34,709 nt of DNA from Clostridiaceae bacterium. Lineage in GTDB: Bacteria; Bacillota; Clostridia; Saccharofermentanales; DTU023. Positions 19,201-25,736 of this stretch are shown here, piece after piece; position 1 is the stretch's first letter, and the number at the start of each line of letters is the position of its first letter. The stretch covers positions 1 to 34,709 of the forward strand of contig JAAYNE010000121.1 of assembly GCA_012521015.1 (NCBI GenBank). The letters run 5' to 3'. Under the pieces are notes generated by a model. That model ran no database searches, had not been told where the DNA came from, and saw nothing but the letters and a program-made list of their open reading frames with translations. The position numbers were made by a program, and so were the translations under genes.

Positions 19201-19736
19201 ATTTAAAACAATTCAATGACGATTTTACAGAATTACTGCCCAGAGATCCGGGGCGAGGAACAGCAATTCGTTCAGAGCTAATTCGTCAGACCAATCAGCA
19301 TTTTGCTGAAATTAGATTGGCTGATGTAATTGCAACAGCTTTAAGTATGATGGGTGATGAAATTGACGCAACTTTATTAAACATTGATTTAACTTCGGAC
19401 TCAGAGATAAATCCTTTTGCTCATTGTTATGGCAATATAGGTCAAGCGATTTCAGGCACGAATCCATATACCTTAACTTCCGGTATTGAGCAGGAAAATG
19501 TATTAGCTTATGCCTACGGTTCCGGTAACAAAAGAATTATTGTTTTGATAAATTTATCTGAAATGTCATCCAGCTGCCAGATTCTCAATATTGACCTCAA
19601 AGGATTCAGACAATCGATCTATGACTCAAAAGGTACTGTCCTTGAACAATCCAAGGTTAGACATCACAAAACGATATATTCACTTTTACCCGGCGGAGTT
19701 ATTGTACTTGAGGGAACGTTACAGAAAAACAAATAA
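16248..19736 (+). CDS. Large membrane-anchored extracellular protein with propeller-like and glycosidase-like regions
   Basis: About 1162 residues from ATG 16248, which overlaps the previous stop; an in-frame ATG at 16206 is deeper inside that gene. A basic N-terminus (FKRRYGRIKKR) and one transmembrane helix (about residues 15-34) predict an extracellular body. Short repeated strand motifs such as VILGGNKGYIL, FMAVGEAGFVL, FYLVGDNSLAF and IMIAGDQGQVVF suggest a beta-propeller split by a Thr/Ser-rich repeat (about 265-365). A carbohydrate-binding-like beta-sandwich follows (FSFEFWAKSDSDD to LYLDNLWFG). The C-terminal third resembles the barrel and C-terminal beta-domain of arabinofuranosidase-type glycosidases (NPWLIIDSQASDSELKHLMQ; YLEIGDPNG). 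The usual Asn-Glu acid/base pair is not seen there. Function is unknown; substrate binding rather than catalysis is my guess. Confidence 0.75.
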   Translation: MFKRRYGRIKKRNFVVLAICLIAVLIPVLTLYLFSAERVELSNIADFSISDQSSRQVVQGLGFDITTVNDGNLLNNNSFEPLVYKQNLRIDSGNDEIIKVAMPNDPATRIFPENFFVDANAEVFATDSEGRRTFKKSGKVSQYLPDQISEFQPVSLPPDLPRNISWNSVVESNEKVILGGNKGYILSIDSFSTTTLSRLPSEEKVIGVCVFDDLFLALDENGGFYKSSDSLKWELIFRIADKFLLTESKSNLTDNTERFVVKTDDIETSTSETSNTETSTDKTKDIKTQTSEKNNDELSASKTSTSKPADTETSAVKTDVAETSTEKTNDTETSTGKTDNVEILTGKTDEAAISVDEIDNTEIEAKPSENIKWLDLSSRIDDQGNSIFMAVGEAGFVLYGNLEKNYTKRLETSQNINAVTSNSDGFYLVGDNSLAFYSYDGENYRYLDVPLKANWQAVASRGSQIMIAGDQGQVVFSKDGYSFDSLNNETISELSLQYTEQNHDDQEVIVIKPHFISCSILSNEQFVLLDSRGMSFFSDNLGVTWKNLSDLATNKFNLVQRLPSGRLVMAGLDGRIEYAIMGLVIKLDSKLEQGKYENGDFLVLEQISTTPIIQPKVEESETLVGDWYISNPSAVQIQINHNAPDGGRAALEVDLSQGSNSDNKFTGLFSKQTIERQIPQNSGLIIQQKLEDIAYANIKNNTLFSFEFWAKSDSDDSINLNLSFEGLNLQIEQVNKIISGDWKKHQGYFVIPKNSLREDKSLWLQIELTGSGKLYLDNLWFGVADNLGKNVLANLSEDLPKNSIMRLSFIPIGSKRYHSESWLSSEKYYSSYYQDQTEVKLQGQANLAKSLELCNTFNANPWLIIDSQASDSELKHLMQYLFGQQSTPLGELRTVHGALSRYSDIFNQIYLEIGDPNGLLENDWQRKSYVNWVVQVLSETPEYAQVKKKLIFVDGMQYKDNIILSDADYHASDFNLNNKINNLTDLKQFNDDFTELLPRDPGRGTAIRSELIRQTNQHFAEIRLADVIATALSMMGDEIDATLLNIDLTSDSEINPFAHCYGNIGQAISGTNPYTLTSGIEQENVLAYAYGSGNKRIIVLINLSEMSSSCQILNIDLKGFRQSIYDSKGTVLEQSKVRHHKTIYSLLPGGVIVLEGTLQKNK
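17029..17345 (+). repeat. In-frame Thr/Ser/Lys/Glu-rich degenerate repeat
   Basis: About ten degenerate units of roughly 8-11 codons with the consensus ETSTxKTxDx (DIETSTSETSN, NTETSTDKTKD, VAETSTEKTND, DTETSTGKTDN). They interrupt the propeller-like region of the large anchored protein. The peptide is probably an extended, disordered spacer. Such short tandem units can change in copy number by slippage. Confidence 0.8.
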
Positions 19737-19756
19737 ATTTGTTGTGAGGTAAAAAA

Positions 19757-20941
19757 GTGGTTGATAATTTTGCGCAACTTTATTATTTGGATTCATATCA
19801 AAGCGAGTTTACAGCAGAGGTAACAGCTGTTAAAGAAGAAAAAAATAAAATTTGGCTATCCTTGTCTCAGACTTGTTTTTATCCGCAAGGTGGCGGTCAA
19901 CCGGGTGATCAGGGAATTTTGCAATTGATTGAACCCAATAATCAAACTGTAAAGGTTTTTGATACGATTTGGTCTGACGATATTATTTGGCATCAAGTTG
20001 ATCAATTGTTGGCTAAAGGAACATCAGTTGTCGGACAAATTGATTTTGCCAAGCGTTATGATTTGATGCAGCAACATAGCGGTGAACACATTTTTTCCGG
20101 TATTGTAAATCGTGAATACGGCTATACAAATGTCGGTTTTAATATTAATTCAACGGAGATGACTTTTGATTTTGACGGAGACTTAAATTGGGCACAGATT
20201 TTTGAAGTTGAAACAGAAGCAAATCAAGCTATCTACGAGAACATTCCGATCGAGATTCGTTATATTACTCAATCAGAACAAGACATGTGGACCTATCGGA
20301 GTAAATTGCAACTTGAGCAAAATATCAGATTGGTAATTATTCCGGGATATGATATATGTGCATGTGCAGGTACACACCTTGCTCGTACCGGAGAAATTGG
20401 TCAAATCAAAATCATTAAACGTGAATCTTATAAAGGTGGAGTTCGCTTAACAGCTCTCTGTGGTACAAGAGCATTGCGTTATTTTCAAAATCTGTTTCAA
20501 GTTATACAAAATGTCGGTGAAGTTATGTCTGCCAATCCGGATAATTTATTGGAAAAAATAATCAATCAACAATCTGAGATTTCTGATTTGAAATTTCAAA
20601 TTAACAAAAAAAACAAAGCATGGTTGGATCTGTTTGTACAAAAATTGCAGCCTAATACAGAAAGAATAATATTAACCAATCCCGAGTTTGATAAATATGA
20701 ATGGAAATATGTATGTCGATATTTGAGCGAATATGTAAGTGACTTTGTCGGTATTTTAACATCAAAAACTCAACATAATCAGCTTTTATTTTTGTACTCA
20801 AATAAGCAAGATTTGCGAACAATTATTCCGGAGTTAAAAGAGAAATTTAATTTCCAAGGTGGAGGAAATGCGAGTTTGATCCAGGGTTCGTTAGAAACAG
20901 AGTTGTCAATTATTAAAAATTTTTTAAACAGAATAACTTAA
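19757..20941 (+). CDS. Alanyl-tRNA editing protein (AlaX-L type, with DHHA1-like C-terminus)
   Basis: A 394-residue stand-alone homologue of the AlaRS editing domain, which removes Ser or Gly wrongly attached to tRNA-Ala. The start is GTG at 19757, with GAGG eight bases upstream. The N-terminal barrel has FYPQGGGQPGDQG (about 41-53). The zinc/active-site motifs are HSGEH (His107, His111) and CAGTH (Cys203, His207). A coiled-coil segment (about 260-290) and a C-terminal DHHA1-like region with FNFQGGGNASLIQGS make this the long AlaX form. It follows the large extracellular protein by 20 bases and ends the co-directional gene run. Confidence 0.93.
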   Translation: MVDNFAQLYYLDSYQSEFTAEVTAVKEEKNKIWLSLSQTCFYPQGGGQPGDQGILQLIEPNNQTVKVFDTIWSDDIIWHQVDQLLAKGTSVVGQIDFAKRYDLMQQHSGEHIFSGIVNREYGYTNVGFNINSTEMTFDFDGDLNWAQIFEVETEANQAIYENIPIEIRYITQSEQDMWTYRSKLQLEQNIRLVIIPGYDICACAGTHLARTGEIGQIKIIKRESYKGGVRLTALCGTRALRYFQNLFQVIQNVGEVMSANPDNLLEKIINQQSEISDLKFQINKKNKAWLDLFVQKLQPNTERIILTNPEFDKYEWKYVCRYLSEYVSDFVGILTSKTQHNQLLFLYSNKQDLRTIIPELKEKFNFQGGGNASLIQGSLETELSIIKNFLNRIT

Positions 20942-21070
20942 AAATGTATTTGTTTTTATTGAAATATCTTAAAAATAGACTTTTAAGACTAATTAATTGT
21001 TCAAATAGCACAAGTAAATCAAATATTTCTAATCAATTCTCCAAATTTTTCGAAAAGTCCAACTTATCTC

Positions 21071-21099
21071 TTGACCTGAAATAAAGCTATGAATATACT
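21071..21099 (+). promoter_or_regulatory. Promoter-like sequence inside the 1.1-kb gap
   Basis: TTGACC (21071-21076), 17 bases, TATACT (21094-21099). The -35 and the next eight bases (TTGACCTGAAATAA) are identical to the promoter-like sequence at 32787. No clear gene follows, so it may be a remnant or may drive a non-coding RNA. Confidence 0.45.
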
Positions 21100-21871
21100 T
21101 TAATCAAGCTTCAGGGAATTCTAAAAAACCTTGATCGAAAAATCTAGCACCATGAAAATGGTTCGGGATGGCAGTAACTTGATAACTGAACATTTAGCTG
21201 GCAAAAGAAGAGTCGAATTACCTAAAGGTAAAACCGATCTACATAAGAGGCAAAAATGGTATGATAAATAATTACTATTAATTATTAATCGGCTATTAAA
21301 TAATAAAATATCAGTCAAGATATTAAAACCCAAAATAGCTGAAAATAGTGAGAATAAATAGTAAAAAGATTCAGTATATAATCAGATACCAATTTAAATA
21401 TTCTAGCAATGCACTTGTGGTATAGATCTTAAAAGAGTTTATAGGTAGATCATTGATTGGATCAGAAATACACAATGAATGATAAAATTATAAAGAGTTG
21501 CCGGCTTGAACAACTACCATTAAGAAGTAATAAAAAATGAATGTTAAGTTGAGTATTGTAAATGCTAAGTTAGAAAAGGGATTGCAAGTCAAACAATTGA
21601 ATAAAAACATAGGGTTCAACAGAATACGAGAATGTATAAAAAACGTCAGAAGTACTGTTGGTAAAATGTAAGACATAGCCTGGAATGTGATGAGTTCAAG
21701 CGTTAGATAAAAAAAGTTCCGTTAATGTAATAGAGTAACGATCGAAGAATTGGCAGGTTCGCTGAAGCTTTTAAATTACTCTAAAAATTCTAAAACTTTA
21801 ATTCCCCAAAAATCGGAAAATCATTTGTAAGTTTCATAAAGATAAAAGCAATTTGCGGAAAAGTCGATATA

Positions 21872-21927
21872 TGCTCAAAATTTTAAGCTGTTTAAACTTC
21901 AATTTGCTGAACTCTGATTTTTGAGCA
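21872..21927. repeat. Hairpin element, copy 1
   Basis: TGCTCAAAA (21872-21880) pairs perfectly with TTTTGAGCA (21919-21927) around a 38-base interior. The interior includes AATTTGCTGAA and GATTTTTGAG, which match the element after clpC at 32571-32628 position for position. The outer stem differs between copies but stays paired. Confidence 0.6.
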
Positions 21928-21933
21928 AAACTT

Positions 21934-21957
21934 AAGGGGATGGTTTTTCGTCCCTTT
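21934..21957. terminator. Terminator-like hairpin, possibly bidirectional
   Basis: AAGGGGA (21934-21940) pairs with TCCCTTT (21951-21957) around a 10-base loop, with T-rich flanks on either strand. It lies about 100 bases beyond the minus-strand hpt stop and could end that unit or a plus-strand transcript from 21071. Confidence 0.5.
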
Positions 21958-22059
21958 ATTTTGAATGTTTTTAAATATTTTTAACAATTTTCCGAAGGTA
22001 CTGGATGCTTTATTCTAAAAACATTTGGCTGAAAATTATTCAACATAAAACATTAAATT

Positions 22060-22593
22060 CTAATACGTTTCATTCAATTTTTTGATGTAGCCAAGATTAC
22101 GATATTGTTCTCTATAATCAAGTCCGTATCCGACGACTCTGGTATAATCAATTTCAAATCCGATATACTTTAGAGGCAAATTGATCATTAACTGATCGGG
22201 ATTAGCTAACATAGCGACTAGATTGATGCTTGCAGGATTGAATTTTTCTAAATGCTCAAACATATAATGAGTTGTCAGTCCGGAACGGACTATTTCTTCA
22301 ACGACCAAAACATCATTTCCGGCAATATCGATTTCAATATCTCGGGTAACCTGAACAATATTTGTTGCAGACTGAACTTGACTGATTGCCATAAAATCGA
22401 ATTTTAGCGGAAGCTTAATTGCACGTGTAAGATCTGCTAAAAAATATGTTGAGCCTTTGAGCATTGCGATAACGCTAAAAGGTCTGTTTGAATCTTGATA
22501 ATCTTGGGTAATTTGTTGTCCGAGTTCGATAACTCTTTTGGCAATTTGTTGTTCGGTAAATAAAATATCATTATTTTCCTGATTGTCCTGCAT
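22060..22593 (-). CDS. hpt: Hypoxanthine phosphoribosyltransferase-like protein with altered PRPP motif
   Basis: A 177-residue type I phosphoribosyltransferase fold. Overall it follows bacterial HPRT, which salvages hypoxanthine/guanine with PRPP: MLKGSTYFLADLTRAI, the PRPP loop VLVVEEIVRSGLT, and the C-terminal VVGYGLDYREQYRNL. Two functional sites differ. The PRPP motif normally reads E-D/E-x-x-D, but here it is Glu99, Glu100 and then Arg103 in place of the catalytic Asp. The flexible-loop segment that normally begins SSYG reads ISQVQ. The protein may have lost or changed activity. It follows the kinase-like gene by nine bases on the same strand and is surely co-transcribed. The family call is firm; the enzymatic activity is doubtful. 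Confidence 0.85.
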   Translation of the reverse strand: MQDNQENNDILFTEQQIAKRVIELGQQITQDYQDSNRPFSVIAMLKGSTYFLADLTRAIKLPLKFDFMAISQVQSATNIVQVTRDIEIDIAGNDVLVVEEIVRSGLTTHYMFEHLEKFNPASINLVAMLANPDQLMINLPLKYIGFEIDYTRVVGYGLDYREQYRNLGYIKKLNETY

Positions 22594-22602
22594 AGAAACT
22601 CC

Positions 22603-23640
22603 TTATTCAAAACGTTGAATTAGCGATAAGAAATCCCGCCGATAAATGATTTTAACATTAATTCCAGGATATAGTTCTTCCAGTTTTTTAAGTTTTTTTC
22701 GTTTGGCACTCACATACCTTTGATCCATCGTAGTTAACTCTAAATATAAATCAAACTTGGGTAAATAGAAATCCGGACTGAATGCCATGGTAACTCTGTT
22801 TTCTTCATCCCACTCAACCGGAAAAAATTTTGGTTCATAACGCCATTCAACTTGATATAGATTAAGCAATCTGGCAAATTCTTTTTCGGATTCATTTTTG
22901 AATTCAGGTATATCAGTACTTTGTAGAATAGCCTGCTCGCTATCACCTTGTTTTGCTAAATGACGATTGATTTCATAGTCCTCAATTAAGCTATTAACTA
23001 CACTTAAACAAGCATCTAAAGATAATTTATCCGTATTCAATATCAAATGAAAAGAGTCGAATTGATTGTCATCGGCTTGGAATAATGTGCTAACAAAGCG
23101 ACGATATTGACGATCAATTCTTTGGGTTAAATCACCAGATGATATATCGGCAATCTGAGTAGCAGGAATGAATTTTTCCATGAACTTTAATTCATGCAAA
23201 GAATCAATTGATGTAGAAAAATCTTTGTTCTTTTCCTTGTATTGCAAATAATTACGATATTGCTCCTGAGAGATTTCTATTCGTTGTTCACGGATTTCCA
23301 ATGGTGAAACGGTTCGTAAATGAATTGCTCTGGGATGATCTTTTAAAAAGTAATTAGCACCGCAACCAAGCAATATGGCATTATGATTTTTAGCCCAGTC
23401 ATGGATTGAACCTTCTAAATATGCTTTGAAATTCATTTGTTGATCTGTAGTAATTGGCTCAAAAAAATACTTAGCACTTACTTCAAGCATCTGTTTTTCA
23501 TGTTCACTGGCTATCGGCTTGAGAAATATTTCAATCATTTGATCAAAATCGATTAGAGTATATCCGCTTTTATTTGATAAACGTTCAGCGAATTCATCTC
23601 CAAAACTACCGGCTTCTCTGGAAATAGTTAATATGGGCAC
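22603..23640 (-). CDS. Cytidylate kinase-like domain fused to a PD-(D/E)XK nuclease-like domain
   Basis: A 345-residue protein starting at GTG (AGAGG upstream). The N-terminal ~200 residues resemble the cytidylate-kinase-like family: ILTISREAGSFGDEFAERLS replaces the usual P-loop-like GSGG motif, and ILLGCGANYFLKDHPRAIHLRTVSP follows. The C-terminal ~95 residues (about 250-345) form a separate domain with WRYEPKFFPVEWDEE, FSPDFYLPKFDLYLELT and KRKKLKKLEELYPGINVKII. That pattern is typical of PD-(D/E)XK nuclease-fold proteins (Asp in PDFYLP, Glu in LYLELT), although the usual Lys after Glu is Thr here. It is paired with an unusual HPRT homologue. Both domain assignments are from motifs only, and the role is unknown. 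Confidence 0.72.
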   Translation of the reverse strand: MPILTISREAGSFGDEFAERLSNKSGYTLIDFDQMIEIFLKPIASEHEKQMLEVSAKYFFEPITTDQQMNFKAYLEGSIHDWAKNHNAILLGCGANYFLKDHPRAIHLRTVSPLEIREQRIEISQEQYRNYLQYKEKNKDFSTSIDSLHELKFMEKFIPATQIADISSGDLTQRIDRQYRRFVSTLFQADDNQFDSFHLILNTDKLSLDACLSVVNSLIEDYEINRHLAKQGDSEQAILQSTDIPEFKNESEKEFARLLNLYQVEWRYEPKFFPVEWDEENRVTMAFSPDFYLPKFDLYLELTTMDQRYVSAKRKKLKKLEELYPGINVKIIYRRDFLSLIQRFE

Positions 23641-23678
23641 TTGAACCTCTTTTCAGAATTGATCAGAAACTATAGAAT

Positions 23679-23707
23679 ATTATATCATGAAATTTATTTT
23701 GATTGAA
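23679..23707 (-). promoter_or_regulatory. Promoter of the kinase-like/hpt unit
   Basis: On the minus strand TTCAAT (23707-23702), 17 bases, TATAAT (23684-23679), about 40 bases before the GTG start. The -10 is a perfect consensus match. Confidence 0.65.
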
Positions 23708-23760
23708 CACAAACAAGAAGAATTATTGACTAATAAAAGCTGAATTTTCAGGAGTATTGA

Positions 23761-24696
23761 ATGGATAAAAATAACATAATTAAATCAGGTATTGTTGGCT
23801 ATCCGTTGAACTATTCTATTTCACCGGTCATTCATAATTATTTATACGAACAGGCCGGTAGACAAGGCGAATATAAGGAGTTCAGAGTTCGGCCGGAAGT
23901 ATTTGCCGAGAGAATGGATGCTATACTGGAAGAATATCCATATTTGAATGTTACGATTCCATATAAAAAAGAAATTATTTCACATTTACAAGGAACCTCT
24001 GATAGCGCAAGGATTTTGGGTGTTGTCAATACCGTTGCTTGTGAACTGGGTTACAATACGGACGGTATGGGATTGGAGTTAGCTTTGGCGGAATGGCCGA
24101 AACCCGATCATGCAATGATTATCGGAGCGGGAAATACTTCACGGACAGCACTATATACGTTGCTTGATATGGGGATACCGAATATTTCTTTGATTCACAG
24201 AAATGTAAATACTTTAAAAAAATTAAAGCTGGAATTTGCTTCAATGATTAAAGTAAAAGCATTATCTGCAAGAACTTTTGTAAGCATATCGACTAATCAA
24301 CAAATTACTTTTTTGAATAATCCGGAAGAAACATTCAATTTTGCTCCCAAAATAGATTTGTTAATTAACACAACTTCAGCAGGTATGTATCCTGAAATTG
24401 ATCAAATCCCTTTGGCTGAAGAGATCATTCAATATATTTTAGTTGAGTCAAAACCAAGAGTGTTTGATGTAGTTTATAATCCGATTCGTACCAAATTACT
24501 AAAGATGGCAACTGAAAGTGAATTGGAAATTAAGAATGGGCTTTCAATGCTATTTTATCAAGCATACGCTTCTCACTCAATTTGGTTCGAAGAGGAGTAC
24601 TCTGTTGAAAAAGCACAAAAACTTTGGAAGAATTTTGTCGCAAAATTTGATCCGGAAAAATTCATTGTAGAAAATTGGCCGAATAAGAAACTTTAA
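23761..24696 (+). CDS. aroE: Shikimate dehydrogenase (NADP+)
   Basis: A 311-residue enzyme that reduces 3-dehydroshikimate to shikimate for aromatic amino acid synthesis. The N-terminal substrate domain has NYSISP (Ser19, Ser21), NVTIPYKKEI (catalytic Lys69), VVNTV (Asn90) and YNTDGMG (Asp101, the second catalytic residue). The Rossmann segment reads IIGAGNTSRTALYTLL, slightly unlike the common GGAxRA form, and INTTSAGMYPE follows. NGLSMLFYQA closes the domain. It is slightly longer than the usual 270-290 residues because of the C-terminal tail. CAGGAG lies 8-10 bases before the ATG. It is divergent from the kinase-like gene, and no other shikimate genes are in the window. Confidence 0.95.
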   Translation: MDKNNIIKSGIVGYPLNYSISPVIHNYLYEQAGRQGEYKEFRVRPEVFAERMDAILEEYPYLNVTIPYKKEIISHLQGTSDSARILGVVNTVACELGYNTDGMGLELALAEWPKPDHAMIIGAGNTSRTALYTLLDMGIPNISLIHRNVNTLKKLKLEFASMIKVKALSARTFVSISTNQQITFLNNPEETFNFAPKIDLLINTTSAGMYPEIDQIPLAEEIIQYILVESKPRVFDVVYNPIRTKLLKMATESELEIKNGLSMLFYQAYASHSIWFEEEYSVEKAQKLWKNFVAKFDPEKFIVENWPNKKL

Positions 24697-24699
24697 CTT

Positions 24700-24733
24700 T
24701 ATTTCAGAATAATTTAAAAATTTTTCTGAAATA
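24700..24733. terminator. Perfect 10-bp hairpin between convergent genes
   Basis: TATTTCAGAA (24700-24709) pairs exactly with TTCTGAAATA (24724-24733) four bases after the aroE stop. There is no long T run on either side, so termination is likely but not certain. Confidence 0.5.
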
Positions 24734-24781
24734 GAATTTCAATTATCAGTTTAGTTTTAAAGAAATTGTGCAAAAGATAAT

Positions 24782-25729
24782 CTAGCTTTTTCTGCAAAAC
24801 AGCTTAAAAAATTTACGAAAATAAAACTTCAATTCTCGAAATATACTTTTAATGATATTGCCTAAATTGAATCTACGAGGAAAAAATTGAGCTTTCTTCT
24901 TAATATAAGCACGAATCAACATTGCAATTTCTTGAGTATGGACTTGAGTATTGTAATGCATCATATAATCTTCTGTATTAGGTGCGGCATAAAAAAAACG
25001 ATACCAAGCACCATATGCATCACCTAATCCGAATAAATGTCCGGCTTCATGTGCTGCAACTTGTTTCAAACTCTGTGTGCTGCGTAAATCATTGATCACA
25101 GCATAGCCGGGAAAATTTCGACTCCAATTGTAGCCAAAGCTTTCAATTTGCCCGGTGCGAAAAATTCCCCAGAACCTGCGAAAGAGTCCACTTGCAACAT
25201 GTGATGGTAAAAGTTTGGACTTTTTGACGAAGATAGGTATTGGTCTCGTTTTGCCTTTTAGTAATCGCTTTAAGAAAACAATTCTTGGATTTTGCTGACC
25301 GGATAAGATATCTTCATATAGTTTGACATGTAACGGTAATTTTGCCAGATGTTGTTCGGATAATTGATATTCTATATCTTTTGAAGCTTCACAACCGGGT
25401 AATTTTGTTAAATTTTGCTTAGATAGTTGATTTGACGTCTCTTTTAACAAGTTGTGATTATTATTGCGAGCGAGTGTTTTTGCTTGATGTTGTTTGACCG
25501 GACTTTGCCCTGTTTTTTGTAATAGGAAAAAATCTGAACATGCCTGACTGAGTTCCGGATTCATCGGGTAAAAACCGGACCAATTTTGTTCAATGCCCTT
25601 GATAACATAGTGTTTGTAGGAATGGTTGTGTGAAAAAATATTAAGTGCAAATTTATTAAAGGATACGTAAACTGTTAAGTGAAAGCCGCTATGCGGATCA
25701 TAATTTAGACGTAAAGGTGAACGGTTCAT
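24782..25729 (-). CDS. Putative metzincin-type zinc metalloprotease
   Basis: A 315-residue protein with one clear functional motif, AAHEAGHLFGLGD (about residues 225-237). This is HExxHxxGxxD, giving His227, Glu228, His231 and an Asp237 third ligand as in snapalysin-type metzincins. A likely Met-turn (DYMMHYN, about 254-260) follows. The rest matches nothing I recognise. Residues 100-112 and 121-133 are a near repeat (NQLSKQNLTKLPG, YQLSEQHLAKLPL). No signal peptide or membrane helix is visible, unusual for a protease of this class; the C-terminus is rich in Arg, Lys and Phe. The gene lies seven bases after the upstream membrane-protein gene and is presumably co-transcribed and functionally linked. 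Protease activity is inferred from the motif only. Confidence 0.65.
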   Translation of the reverse strand: MNRSPLRLNYDPHSGFHLTVYVSFNKFALNIFSHNHSYKHYVIKGIEQNWSGFYPMNPELSQACSDFFLLQKTGQSPVKQHQAKTLARNNNHNLLKETSNQLSKQNLTKLPGCEASKDIEYQLSEQHLAKLPLHVKLYEDILSGQQNPRIVFLKRLLKGKTRPIPIFVKKSKLLPSHVASGLFRRFWGIFRTGQIESFGYNWSRNFPGYAVINDLRSTQSLKQVAAHEAGHLFGLGDAYGAWYRFFYAAPNTEDYMMHYNTQVHTQEIAMLIRAYIKKKAQFFPRRFNLGNIIKSIFRELKFYFRKFFKLFCRKS

Positions 25730-25736
25730 AATCAGC

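Larger units (their letters stand above)
20942..22059. other. 1.1-kb gap with no convincing gene; possible gene debris
   Basis: All frames are broken by frequent stops. The longest plus-strand pieces are a 39-codon frame at 21152-21271 (starts MKMVRDGSNL, contains GKRRVELPKGKTD) and a 44-codon frame at 21538-21672 (contains LSIVNAKLEKGLQVKQLNKN). Neither has an SD. Their composition looks protein-like, so they may be remnants of a decayed gene, but I do not recognise a family. Minus-strand frames here (21121-21333, 21488-21676) look like antisense shadows. The gap also holds a promoter-like sequence (21071-21099), a hairpin element (21872-21927) and a terminator (21934-21957). Confidence 0.5.

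Noticed and set aside
20968-20987. Hairpin CTTAAAA/TTTTAAG after the AlaX gene as a terminator
   Set aside because: Only a 7-bp, almost pure A/T stem with no T run; not distinguishable from chance in AT-rich DNA.
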